Origin: Pythium myriotylum
Lineage: Eukaryota; Oomycota; Peronosporomycetes; Pythiales; Pythiaceae
Assembly (NCBI GenBank): GCA_023091665.1
Contig: JALJCQ010000004.1
Location: 806,001 to 870,000 of the forward strand
Reading direction: 5' to 3'
Length of the DNA: 64,000 nt
The notes under the pieces are model-generated. The model did no database searches. It saw only the letters and a program-made list of their open reading frames with translations, and was not told the origin of the DNA. Positions within the stretch are counted from its first letter, which is position 1, and every line of letters starts with the position of its first letter. Both the position numbers and the translations under genes were made by a program. Shown here piece by piece: positions 32,888-43,508 of this stretch.

Positions 32888-32899
32888 GGGCTCATAACC
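32888..32899 (-). other. Primer-binding site matching initiator-tRNA anticodon loop
   Basis: Directly abutting the LTR, the minus strand reads GGTTATGAGCCC. This is the complement of GGGCTCATAACC, the anticodon stem-loop (CAU) region expected in an initiator Met tRNA. It suggests half-tRNA priming as known for Drosophila copia. Confidence 0.65.
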
Positions 32900-33242
32900 T
32901 GTTGGAAGGTCGCTTGGTTGGTGGGATGCAAAATGCAAAGTGAATTGATCGGGACTTAGTTCGCTGCTGCTACCTCTAAGCCCTCTGTGTGCGTCCTACG
33001 CTGCCGTAATCATATGCATGTACTACCTATCGTAAACATATGCAAACATAGACTGACTTCGTGGATACTTCAACGAAGTCGATGGGTGGCACTGGGTTCA
33101 AACCAGAACCAGACGGAGAATCTTCCACATGTCGAATCTTCCACGGAGAATCTTCTGCAGGAGAATCTTCCATAGCCGAGCTTCAACTGCCGAGCTTCAA
33201 CTGGAATGACGACGCTGGGTTCGAGGCGCATCATCTTCAACA
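32900..33242 (-). repeat. Copia LTR, 343 bp
   Basis: The ends are TGTTGAAG...TTCCAACA when read on the minus strand, a near-perfect short terminal inverted repeat. It is flanked by the PBS on one side and a poly-G tract on the other. It is the same LTR as 62,353-62,725, but with one fewer 30-bp internal repeat. Confidence 0.85.
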
Positions 33243-33244
33243 CT

Positions 33245-33271
33245 CCCCCCCCCCCCCCCCCCCCCCCCCCC
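33245..33271. repeat. Expanded polypurine tract, 27 C (plus strand)
   Basis: An uninterrupted run of 27 C on the plus strand replaces the five-C tract (CTCCCCCTCGACTCG) seen at the same place in the sister copy at 62,726. On the element's sense strand it is the polypurine tract that primes plus-strand synthesis. Confidence 0.9.
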
Positions 33272-33275
33272 GACT

Positions 33276-36200
33276 CGACTGCGTCTTGAACACCAAGCTT
33301 GGTGCGGAGCACGTCGAACTGGACCGCGGGGATCGGCTTGGTCATGATGTCGGCAAGCATGTCTTGGGTCGGGCAATACTGGAGAGACACTTGACCGTCC
33401 TCGACCTTCTCACGAACGAAGTGGTAGCGAATGTCGATGTGCTTGGTGCGCTTGTGGAACTCGGGGTTCTTGGCCAACGCGATCGCACCTTGGTTGTCTT
33501 CGTACACCGTGAGCGCTTGGTCGCTTGCAACTTCGCCGAGTTCGCACAGGAACGCCTTGAGCCACACGGCTTCTTGGATCGCTTCCGATAGAGCCATGTA
33601 CTCTGCTTCGGTCGAGGAGAGGGCGACAGTTCGCTGCTTCTTGCTGCGCCAGCTGATGCATCCACCGTTGAGCATGAACACGTAGCCGCTGGTGCTTCGA
33701 CGTGACTCGATGTCGCCAGCCCAGTCGGCGTCCGGAAGACTGGTCGGAGTAGCCGACCAGTCTTCCGTCGTTCGATGCCGAGAACTGCAGGCCGTACTTC
33801 TGAGTCGCTTGCAGATACCGGAGCACACGCTTGAGAGCTTGCTAGTGTGTTGGACACGGGTCCGCGGCGAACTGGCTGAGTGTGCCGACTGCCGCTGCGA
33901 GGTCTGGTCGAGTGCCGACCATGAGGTACATCAGTGCGCCGACTGCACTTCGGTACGGCACGTTCGTCATGGTGTCTTCGTGCTTGCAACCACCTTCACA
34001 CATGGCTTTGGTCAGCTTGAGTCCGGGGTCTTGAGGGGTCCTCACTGGTTTGCAGTCTTGCATGCCGAACTTGGTCAGGATCGACTGCAGGAACTTGGTC
34101 TGCCGCATGGTCACGTCGCCAGACTTGGGGTCTTGATCAACTTCCATGCCGAGGCAGTACTTGAGTTCGCCGAGGTCGGACATCTCGAAGCGTTCGCTGA
34201 GTGCACGCTTGGCCGCCGTCAGCAACTCGAGGCTGTTGCAGGCGAGGATGAGGTCGTCGACGTAGATCACGACGAAGATCATCGCTGAGCCGCTCCGCTT
34301 GACGTACACGCAGTGGTCCATCTCGCACTTGGTGAAGCCGACCTTGCGCATGAAGGCGTCGATGGTCTGGTTCCACATGCGTGACGACTGCTTGAGACCG
34401 TAGAGCGAGCGCTTGAGCTTGCACACGTAGTCCGGGTGGCGCTGGTCGACGAAGCCTTCGGGCTGCTTCATGTAGATTTCTTCGTCGAGGTTGCCGTTCA
34501 GGAACGCCGTCTTGACATCCATCTGATGGATCATGAGCTTGTGTCGAGCGGCGATGCTGAGGATGGTGCGGATCGACGTGAACTTGGCGACGGGTGCGAA
34601 TGTCTCTTCGAAGTCGATGCCGTACTTCTGCAGGAACCCCTTGGCAACGAGTCGAGCCTTGTACCGCTCGACGAGTCCTTCGGCGGTTTCCTTGACCTTG
34701 AACACCCACTTGCTGGTGATGGCCTTGCGTCCGGCTGGCAAAGGGACTAGGTCCCATGTCTCGTTCTTCTTGAGCGACTCGAGCTCGGAGTCGCAGGCTT
34801 CCTTCCAGTTGCTGGCGTCGTCGGATTCCATCGCCGACTTGAACGATGTCGGCAACTCTCCCCCTGAATTCACGACGAGAGCAAACGCTTCGAGATCGTA
34901 ATCTTGGTCTTCTCCCCCTTGTTCTTGCACGTCTTCGCCTTCTTCGTCTTCATCTTCTACGCCTTCCTCTTCGATCGACGTGAGCAGTGCAGACAGATCT
35001 CCGAGTGATGTCGTTGGACCTTGCGTGGGTGGTGGGGTCGCACCACTTGTGCGACCAACCCGTCCGTAGCGCTTCTCAACTGGCGGTTCAGCCAGGTTCT
35101 CGAGCGAGTGCGTGCGAGAGTGGCGCTTGAACCCTGGTGCGTAGTCGACATTCGGCTGCTGGGCCGATGCTGGTGCTGCTGGACGCTGCGACCGCTGGCC
35201 CTGTTGCCACTCCGGTCGCTCGTAGCTGCGCTGACTTGGTGCTGGTGAGGCTGGCTGCTCACCCATGTCTTCATCATCTTGATCTTCATCATCGCGGAAC
35301 TCGACGGACTTGCTCCAGGGTTCTTCGCGCTTGCCATCGTCGAACGTGTCTTCCATGAACTGCGCGTCTCGACTGATGACGATCCGACCGGTTGCGATTT
35401 CTTCGAACCGATACGCCTTCTCGTGGTCCGAGTAGCCGAGGAACCGACACAAGATGGCTCGGGCGTCGAACTTCGACCGCTTCTCCTTGGGCACGTGGAC
35501 GTACGCATGGCAGCCGAACACCTTGAAGTTGGCGAGCAAGGGCTTCTTCCCGTACCATTCTTCGTACGGCGACTTGTACAAGTCTTGAGCGCGGGTCGGA
35601 AGTCGGTTGCGAACTTCGACTGCAGTCATGACGGCTTCGCCCCAGTACTCGTCGGACAAGTTGGCATGGTGGAGCTTGCAACGACCACACTCACCGATGG
35701 TTCGGTTCATGCGCTCCGCCACACCGTTCAACTGAGGCGTGTATGGCGGCGTGACGTCGTGCTCGATGCCACGCTTGCGGCAGAACTTGGCAAGTTTGAC
35801 CGACTGGTACTCGCCGCCGCCGTCGGTTCGAAGCACCTTGACTCGACGACCGGTTTGGTTCTCGGCCCAGTTGACGAACTCGACGAACTTGTCGTAGACT
35901 TCGTCCTTGGACCGCATCAGGTACAGCTTGCACAGTCGAGACTTGTCGTCGGTGAAGGTGGCAAAGTACTTCATGCCGCCGAAAGTCGGAGTCTTCATGG
36001 GGCCGGCCACATCGCTGTACACGACGTCAAGCAGATTCGCAGACCGCTTGGTCGTGCCCGACTGGAACTTGACGCGAGTCAGCTTGCCGAGTGCACAGCC
36101 TTCACAGACCTCCCATTCCTGCACAGACCCGATATCGAGTCCGTCGGCGAGGTCCTTCTTGACGATGGCTTCGAGTCCGCTGAAGCCGATGTGACCGAGT

Positions 36201-37450
36201 CGGAGGTGCCACAGGTTCGACTTGGACATGGCGCGACCTCGTCTTGCACTGGCGGCGTGGGCTGCTTCAATCGACACTGGAGACATGTTGAGCTTGAACA
36301 GACCCTTGCCGATACGAGTGCCGATGGTCCTCTTGGCGCCCTTGAGAACGACGAAGCAACCGTCCTTGTCGAACGTCACGGGAGCAACGTCCTCCGTGAA
36401 TCTTCCGACCGAGAACAGGTTGCGGCTGAGCTTGGGGATATGCCACACGTTGGTGAGCAAACCCTTCTTGACACCGCTTGGAGTCTTCATCGACATGAGA
36501 ATGTCTCCCACGCCGACCGCTTGGACTGTGCCATCGTCGGCCAGATGCACGTCGACTGGGTCGATCTTCCTGTAGTTCATCATGAACTGCTTGGTTCGCG
36601 ACATGTGCTGAGTCGCACCCGAGTCGACCAACCACGCCGTGGATTGACTCGACTTGCCTTGGGTCTTCCCGACCGAGAACAGATACTCGCCGGGGTCTTC
36701 ATCTCGCGCAAGGTTGGCTCGCTGGAACCGTTGCCGAGGGTTGCTGTTTCCGTTGCCGTTGCCGCCGGAGTTGCCGTTGCCGTTGCCGTTGCCGTTGTCC
36801 TTGACACGCGAGTGGCACTCCGCGGCCCAATGACCGATCTTGCCGCAGTAGTTGCACGTGCCAGTCTTCTTGACTGCACGGCCCTTGGGCTTCGCGTCAC
36901 TTGTCATGAACGCTTGGCCAAGCGTGGCTCCGTCGCCACCTTGCTCCTTGCGCTTCATGTCTTCATGGAGCAGCCGAGACGTCACGAGTTCCCACGTGAG
37001 CGCGTCGACACGCGACTCCAACGCCGTGATGAGGAACTGGTACGACTCGCTGAGACTGCCGAGAAGCGTGATCACCAAGTCGTCTTCGCTGACCGGAGCG
37101 CCGACTGCGTCGAGTTGCTCCGCCAGGGTCTTGAGCTTGTTGATGTGCGTGAGCACATCGTCACCTTCTTCCATCATGGTCGTGAAGAAACGACGACGAA
37201 GAAAGAGCTTGTTGGCAAGGCTCTTCTTCTCGAAGTGTTCTTCCAGTCTTGACCATGCATCTTGCGCACCACTCGCCGACCGGACCAGCGGGAGCTGCGA
37301 GTCTTCCATCGCGAGACAGATCATCGCGAGCGCCTTGCGAGACTTCTTCTTGAAGAGGGCTCGATCTTCAACATGCTCGAGTTTGACCTCTCCACAGACA
37401 ACTTCCCAGACGTCGCGTTCTTCGAGCACCATCTGCATCTTGAACTCCAT
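33276..37450 (-). pseudogene. Copia Gag-Pol polyprotein, broken in RNase H
   Basis: The long frame 33,842-37,450 encodes 1,202 residues: gag, a zinc knuckle ([15 protein letters not shown], about 200), aspartic protease ([12 protein letters not shown]), GAG-pre-integrase ([10 protein letters not shown]), integrase with [16 protein letters not shown] and TDGGGEY, and Copia RT with KWVFKVKE and YVDDLILA. It then stops at a TAG where the sister copy has TGG (CPTHWQAL). The RNase H region continues in 33,276-33,841 but is frame-shifted by a 13-bp insertion at 33,733-33,745. At the N-terminus the natural ATG (MDST) is out of frame because of an A-run and a lost base near 37,445-37,480. The element is therefore non-functional. 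Confidence 0.88.
33733..33767. repeat. 13-bp inverted duplication inside Copia RNase H
   Basis: CGGAAGACTGGTC (33,733-33,745) is the exact reverse complement of GACCAGTCTTCCG (33,755-33,767), with a 9-bp spacer. The sister copy near 63,195 lacks the first arm. Confidence 0.92.
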
Positions 37451-37544
37451 GTGTGGAAGTTGGTTCCGCCGAACTTGTTTTTTTTATGCGGGCTGGGGTG
37501 GTCGAGTCCATGGCGAAGGCTGGGGAGGCGAAGTCGGTGGAGCC

Positions 37545-37905
37545 TTTCTGACAAAGAACTTCATTACGAACACACTGAGTTTGCCTATTGTGAGCGCTGC
37601 AAGATCAAGATCTACCTCACAAAAGATAACCACGACGTTGGTCATCACACCCTACGGCCATCTGGACGTGCTGTTCAACCATATTGATGAACAAGAGGAC
37701 GAAGAGAATCGTATCCTTGTTTGTAGTCGCATTGTGGTAAAGCGGCCGAGTTTTTTAGGGCACTAGACCGAGGTGGTAGGCAGAAACGCCGAGTAGTACC
37801 GTAGGAGCAGGGTTGGCAACGCATACATCGATACTCATTATTACAGGTTTTACGTCCGTCTCGCTAATGATGGTCAATTGGGCCTGTCAACGTTAAGACC
37901 CTTAA
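37545..37905. other. Flanking sequence between Copia and piggyBac elements
   Basis: Possible right part of the interrupted ORF: a plus-strand frame with KELHYEHTEFAYCERCKIK and NHDVGHH, which could form a small Cys/His cluster. It ends at about 37,687. The rest is AT-richer and has no gene. Confidence 0.35.
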
Positions 37906-37917
37906 CCCTTTCGTGGT
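37906..37917 (+). repeat. piggyBac left terminal inverted repeat
   Basis: CCCTTTCGTGGT directly after a TTAA. It is the exact reverse complement of the sequence at 47,111-47,122. Confidence 0.88.
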
Positions 37918-37973
37918 TGGAATTTCTGCAACAGGAATAGTATCAGTATAATGAAGTCAAGTATATTCTCTCC

Positions 37974-37998
37974 AGAAGGGAACAAATTGTTCCCTTCT
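37974..37998. repeat. Left subterminal palindrome
   Basis: A perfect 12-1-12 palindrome with arms starting AGAAGGG. An imperfect second copy lies at 38,080-38,104. The same palindrome is at 47,023-47,047 near the other end. Confidence 0.9.
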
Positions 37999-38568
37999 TG
38001 GTTTGTTGAACTTGCGGAGATATCTGATCTCACCAAAGGGAGAGAGCCGAAACTGACGGTTTCAAATCTCGCCCGCGCCAGAAGGGAACAATTTGTACCC
38101 TTCTGTATCAGTTCTTCTATTGGGCGAAAACAGAAACTTCACCAGGGAAATTGATCATTGGTCATAACACAGATACATTTCCGGCGCCTCTCGAAGTATT
38201 CAAGTAAAGTTTATGAAAGCAACGGTTTGTTTCGGGAACGATGCCATTTTCTTGAAGTGCTGCGGGTGAGCATCCCAAAGAGTCCCACACTTCTGTGGGC
38301 CGCTTCCTCGAGCGCTCAGCAAGTTTTGAGCCATTATCTAATGAAGTGATGAGAAGATATTGGCTCATAATTTGAGCTGGTGATGACGTTCCCAGATGAA
38401 GATGGCAAGTGCGTCCAGTAGCGCATCCGTACACGGCACGCCGACGTCGTAACGCAATGCAAGCGTGTCAATGTTTGGTGATCTGTTCGGTGCCGACGCA
38501 CTGGTGCGTTCGAGATCGATCAAACCATGACGGAAGTCTCGGCAAACCAATGTGCGCGGCATAATACA

Positions 38569-39741
38569 TTATACATGTGATGCTTGCGCACGAAACGCGT
38601 CCTTATAGTGTTGAGTTCTCTTGTACATGTACAGCGTAGATGTCGAGTTCGTGTACGTCACCTGGACCTTGATTGCTCCTGCGATCTCCCACATAGCGCA
38701 GAACACATCTGAACAGTGCTGACGATGACGAGGACACATCTTGGCCCCGAGAATGAGAAGCCTGAGTGCTGTGAGCTCGCAACAGACACGACGTAACGCA
38801 AGGTTGGAGCTCGCATCGAAGACATTATTGTGCGAGAAGATCACGGTGCTACGATGTACGATCCGAAGATCTAGCGTTCGGATGTCTCCCACGATAACTT
38901 GGACGTTCTGTAAAGCTTCAAACTCTGCTTTCGCTTCTTGTATGCGCGCTTTGCCTGCCTCTGCAACAGCAGCTTGCATTTCCACACCAATGGCTCGTCG
39001 TACACCAGCTTCTAAAGCCACCTGGGCGATCACATTGCCCACACCACTGCCAATGTCGAGAAAAACATCGTCGCTCGTCAACTCACAGGCACGAACGAGC
39101 TCACTTACATCTGTCACCGAGAGCTCTCCCACGTTTGTTGCCATCCGGCCAGCCTTCTGACGAACTACGCCGGCAGGAGTCGTCGCAAAGAGGCGTGTTG
39201 ATAATGCTTGTGCGCTCTCTGAAGTAGACGAACGACGACTTGAGCCGAGACAACTTACGTTTGCAAAACATGGCTCGGATGTGAGCGCCAAAATCGCAAG
39301 GTTGCTGCCGGTGGCCCGCACACAAATGTGTTCGATCGCGCTGGGGCTGGAACTGGTTTTCGATTGTGGCGATTGTTTGCTCTCTTGGTCCTGGATATCA
39401 CTCTTCTGCGCGCTGACGTGTGGATCGCTGGCGATCAAGCCGCTAATTTGACGTGCTCCACCGCTACTAACCAAGCGATGGTTTGAGAATGGAGGGCGAT
39501 TGCTTTTGTTCTTGCTCTTCATTGCACTTGGCTTCATAAAGAAGTGCTTGGGAAACGCACTGAGATGCTTCCCATGTGTAGTTCTGAGAGTCTTCATTCG
39601 TGCTCGGAGCTGCTCGTTCGTCTTCTTAGAGTACGCTATCGCGCCGGCGAGGGTAACCCACGAGACAGCCCCTCCTCTATCCTCGATGGCTTTTACACGC
39701 TGGACCAAATCTCGGTCTTCACGGTCAGAGAAGTCCGACAT
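38569..39741 (-). CDS. DOT1-like SAM-dependent methyltransferase (transposon cargo)
   Basis: An intronless ORF of 390 residues from ATG 39741 (an upstream TTG is ignored). The N-terminus is helical (SWVTLAGAIAYSKKTNEQLR). A Ser/Lys-rich linker follows to about 150. The catalytic part (about 215-350) shows DVFLDIGSGVGNVIAQVALE (SAM motif I), RRAIGVEMQAAV (acidic end of strand 2), and FSHNNVFDASSNLALRRV, which resembles the DOT1 VNNFAF motif that lines the active site. DOT1 enzymes methylate histone H3 Lys79 without a SET domain. The target here is unknown. It is the leftmost cargo gene in the piggyBac element. The frame is intact. Confidence 0.78.
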   Translation of the reverse strand: MSDFSDREDRDLVQRVKAIEDRGGAVSWVTLAGAIAYSKKTNEQLRARMKTLRTTHGKHLSAFPKHFFMKPSAMKSKNKSNRPPFSNHRLVSSGGARQISGLIASDPHVSAQKSDIQDQESKQSPQSKTSSSPSAIEHICVRATGSNLAILALTSEPCFANVSCLGSSRRSSTSESAQALSTRLFATTPAGVVRQKAGRMATNVGELSVTDVSELVRACELTSDDVFLDIGSGVGNVIAQVALEAGVRRAIGVEMQAAVAEAGKARIQEAKAEFEALQNVQVIVGDIRTLDLRIVHRSTVIFSHNNVFDASSNLALRRVCCELTALRLLILGAKMCPRHRQHCSDVFCAMWEIAGAIKVQVTYTNSTSTLYMYKRTQHYKDAFRAQASHV

Positions 39742-40149
39742 CGTACCAAGACTGCATGCCACGGGGTCAACCTTCAGAGCAGTCGTCAAAGCAAATGCAA
39801 GGTAGAAGAGGACACACCGTCATTGGTCCAAAACCCCTATCATAGATCTTGAAAAATGTATGCACTAAACAAAATCATTAATTATAGCCAATCAAGATAT
39901 TGAAGCACTTGGGCAAACCGGGCAAATGTCTTTGATTCACTATGTGTTGGGTCCAAGATGGGTTGGCGCTTGGAACGCCCTGGATTTACACCAACTGGAT
40001 TGGACAAAATGGCTGAGTGACTTGGCTCTCATCTCATCTCGTATTGTACTCCGAAATTGTATGCCAGCTCGCCGTTGGATCAACGGCTGCATCGGAATCG
40101 GATTCGGCATTCAAGAGGTCAGCACCAGTCTCCAAGTTGTTCTTCCGGA

Positions 40150-40770
40150 ATGAACGAGCCGCCAGCCATGCGCCAGATCGCCCACGATGAGTGCGTGGAA
40201 ATGATCGATTACTACTGAGGGCTGAGGGAGACCTACGCGGTCCACTTCAGCTACGTGATCATCATGCGCGGGATGCCAGGCTGCGGTAAGTCGATCTTCG
40301 CTGACTGCGTCCGTCTGTACGCGAGAGCGAGGGGTCTGGGCGTGGTCATTTGTCGAGCTGATGACTTCTTCGAGACCGACGACGGATATCGCTGGTATCG
40401 AGAAGGCATTAGTCAAGCGCATGCTGAGTGCTTCCAGAAGTTTGCGAGTGCGCTTCGCCGTCACGTCGATGTGATCATCATCGACAACACCAATATTCGT
40501 GTGCCAGAGTTTGATCGCTACGTGAGCGCTGCTGAAGCCGCGAACCACATCTACGACATCGTGAATTTCAGGTGCAGTGATTTGAACGAAGCGATGTGGA
40601 TAAGCGAGAGAGGCGAGCACAGCGTTCCACCAGAAGTGATCGCACACCGATTTAACGATTTCCAGCAAGCCAATCTCCACCCTGGTCTCGCCTTCGGGCA
40701 TAAGCGTGAAGGGGTTATGCGGCTCAACAGCACCTGGGTCGAGCCGGTCGACTTTGGCTTCCGTGGATGA
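40150..40770 (+). CDS. P-loop polynucleotide-kinase-like ATPase (cargo)
   Basis: The Walker A MRGMPGCGKSIFADCVRLYA is followed by RADDFFETDDGYRW, VDVIIIDNTNIRVPEFDRYV and VPPEVIAHRFNDFQQ. This is the AAA_33/N4BP2-type kinase fold, in which TNT/DNTN and the downstream Arg lid are typical. A frame open from ATG 40150 (MNEPPAMRQIAHDECVEMID) runs into a TGA at 40216-40218 and continues in frame. Either translation starts at ATG 40264 (168 residues) or the N-terminus carries a nonsense codon. The only plus-strand gene in the piggyBac element. Function could be RNA/DNA 5'-end phosphorylation, by inference from the family. Confidence 0.68.
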
Positions 40771-40943
40771 ACTTGATGGGCGAGTGAGCGAGACCAAGTG
40801 AAACACAGCAAGAGGAAAGCTTAAGTTTGGAATATCACGCCACCCTTTTGTTTGCTACAATGCCACTGCTGCGCACTCGCAATCTTTCGTTGCTAATAAT
40901 CCATTCAATTCCCTGAACGCAAACAGCGATCATGCACGTACAC

Positions 40944-41666
40944 CTACTTCTTGATTCGATAGCCGCGGCTGTACGTGGTGTAGAGCTCTCCATGCTTGGG
41001 GACTCGCTTGATGATCTGGATATAGATGTGCTTACCAAGTTTGGTGATAGCACAGTTCTTCCTTGGGTATCCCCGTGCTCGCTCTTAACGATTCACGAAG
41101 CTTCCCAGGCCCAGGCCCCTCACTGGTTTTCTTATGCACATCAAATACTTGATCTTGCCGCGACTTTGCAGTTTGATCGCATATGTAGGGTCGGATGGAT
41201 CTTCATCAACGACGTACCCGGAACAACGAGTCACAATGTCGCCTGGCTCCAAATCCTCCTCCGCAAATACTCCGATTCCTGCATCAGCGACCAGCGACCG
41301 ACCATAAAAGACGATCGGATTTTCGGCACCGTCCACGCCCCGTGTATCCGCATCACGCGCTGTAAACAGTGGTCGAGACTCAACTACAACCGTCCTGGTG
41401 CTTGATCGCGTTCGCTCGGTTTCGCTGGTGCCGTCTGCAGAAGCACTCGGGGACTTGGCTTGCTTCCTCTCTCGATGTTCTCGCTCATATCTTCGCTGTC
41501 GAGCTCGCCGCTCGTCCCCTGTGAGTTCTTTCTTCACGGTCACGCGCTGAGAATGAGTCCTCATCGCATGCTTCCGAACCGTTTGTAAGTTCGGCGATGT
41601 GAACTCGCACACCGGGCAGTGAAAGTGTCCTGCCTTGTCTCGCTCGACGATGAGCTTCGATGCCAT
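40944..41666 (-). pseudogene. C2H2 zinc finger plus SET-domain protein (cargo, nonsense codon)
   Basis: From ATG 41666, the N-terminus has a C2H2 finger (HCPVCEFTSPNLQTVRKHAM, then RTH), a basic stretch, and a SET-like domain: AGIGVFAEEDLEPGDIVTRC, SGYVVDEDP, IRKPVRGLGLGSFVNR. A TAA at 41,085-41,087 interrupts the frame. It then continues with RGYPRKNCAITKLG and ELYTTYSRGYRI to a TAG at 40,944. The second half supplies the NC and terminal Tyr/Gly elements expected after the SET insert. Without the TAA the protein would be 240 residues. SET domains methylate lysines, often on histones. It is probably inactive in this copy. Confidence 0.7.
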
Positions 41667-41880
41667 CTTGATGCCGTCCTGCAGTTGTCACTTGGCCATG
41701 CAAGGTAAAGGAGTACATCGATTTAATTGGCCGAAAAGATCTCTCTATGCCCAGTTTTGGTCAATGAGCAGCGCGATATATGCTATCGTATTCGTCAATA
41801 CTCAAATCATGTATAACAGGAGCATGACTTCGTCAACTAATGCATTACGTCCCGATTCCATGTCACCATATCTACTGAAA

Positions 41881-43502
41881 TTAAGCTACCATTTGCAAAG
41901 CGGGCGTTCTACTTCGATTGAGTATGAAAATAGTCATGCGCAAGGCGAGCATTTTACATGTATTGAGTACACAGAGAGTGAACAAACGAACGCTACGTGG
42001 AATATCAGCACATGAACTTGTCGAACAGAACAAATTGCGCCGTTCTCGCCATCTCGTCATGTCGTTCACGAACTTCTCCGAGTCACAAAGATACCCGGCG
42101 ATTTCAATGTGTTGCTGGACGGTGAAACTCGCATTCACATCGCGATTTACCACAGAGGAGACCTTTCGCATCAGCGCGACCAGTTTCTCATCAACAATGG
42201 TAAATGCATCTCGCAGCGCAGCAACATATTTACAATCGCGCAGCTCAGCGTCAATGTCTGCAAGTTTGGCACGTAGATTTTGCATTGCTTCGGCGCCTTG
42301 TATCTTTGCCCGTTCTAGAGCCGCTTGATGTCGCCTTTCTTGCTCCTCCAACTGGGTGGCAAGCGTCCTCTCGAACTGCGCTCTCATCATCTCGGCTTGC
42401 GCCTGCTTCTCGGACGCCACTACTGTAGCCAGGTTCGCATTTTGCTTCTTCATGAGGCTGCTCTTGTGATTCACCTTCTCATGGAGCTGTTGATTCGCGT
42501 GGCGAAGTGACTCCTGTGCCTTCACCATCTCATCGAAGTTTTGCCGAAGTCCCATGCACTCTTGGAGGCGTGCATCTAGCATCTGTGTAGTCTCCAGAAG
42601 CTTGTCCTCCAGAGCACTCTTCGCTCGCAAAGCGCCATCCAGCTGCTGCTCCAGAACACGATGTTGTTGAATCTGCTCCTCTAACGTGGTCTTGAGCTGG
42701 GTTGTCTGCAGCACTGACGAGTTGTGCTCTTCGTTTGCTCGCCGAAGTTGATCCAGCTCCATTTTTTGCGTCTGTACCACGACCGTCTCCTTCTGTAACT
42801 GGGTCTTCAATTGGCTTATGTTCTCATCCATTTCGCTCGAAGAGCGCGCAAAAGCTTGCATCTCGACCTTCAGCTTGGCGTTCTCGACCATCAGCTTAGC
42901 GTTCTCGACCATCAGCTTAGCGTTCTCGACCTTCAGCTGGGCGTTCTCGACATTCAGCTTGGCGTTCTCGTCCAGGAGCTTCGCGTTGTCGGCACTAACG
43001 GCGCTCATGCTGCGCTCTGTGCTTTCCGATTCGTCTTCGAGCAGTGAGATTTCATCGACGGCTTTTGCGAGTTCTACATCCATCCTTGACTTTTCAGGTA
43101 TTGGAGCAGACTGTGGTTGATTTACCCTCGGATCCACAAGTTCAGTCGAGGTCATATTTGCGACTGGAGCGGTTTGGTCAGTTAATGAGCTGTCGATGAT
43201 GCTTGGTGGTGAGGACTGTGCGACGCCGAGAAGAAGCGAGGCGGCGAGGTCAGTGTCGGCCTGCTGCACAAAACCTTGGACTGCAGCTCTCTTCGACATC
43301 TTCGCTTCGTGGGCTCGTCGAGCTGATCGAAGCCGCTTCTTCATCCGTTCAACCATGGAGTTAAGCGCGGTCTTTGTGATGCCCGGAACCTGCGTCAACA
43401 GCTCCTTTTGGTTCACATTATGTCCTTTTGCCAGAGCTTCCGCAACAGCTTTCATAACCAGATCATGCGTGAGATTATGCGCCGCATAACGCGGGGGCTT
43501 CA

Positions 43503-43503
<1 letters not shown>
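41881..43503 (-). CDS. Coiled-coil protein with N-terminal helical DNA-binding-like region (cargo)
   Basis: ATG 43503, 540 residues. The first 70 residues (HDLVMKAVAEALAKGHNVNQ ... TKTALNSMVERMKKRLRSAR) look like a small helix-turn-helix followed by a basic region. A Ser/Pro linker follows. From about 170 to 430 there is a long coiled coil with exact 7-residue repeats of the type ENAKLxV (about 195-235). The leucine and asparagine spacing is that of a leucine zipper. The start codon sits next to an (TC)40 repeat. Function unknown; a dimeric DNA-binding or tethering role is a guess. Confidence 0.65.

Positions 43504-43508
<5 letters not shown>

Larger units (their letters stand above)
32733..37544 (-). 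mobile_element. Ty1/Copia element, circularly permuted, one LTR
   Basis: Read on the minus strand, the order is leader and gag start (from 37,544), gag, protease, integrase, RT, RNase H, polypurine/poly-G tract, one LTR (33,242 to 32,900), PBS, then a second copy of the leader and gag start that stops near 32,733. There is no LTR upstream of the first gag copy. The order is that of a one-LTR circle opened inside gag/leader, or of a tandem pair trimmed on both sides. The coding part is nearly the same as the copy at 62,353-64,000. Confidence 0.8.

Noticed and set aside
35279..37252. 657-codon frame on the plus strand
   Set aside because: Exact antisense of the Copia polyprotein, with no motifs of its own.
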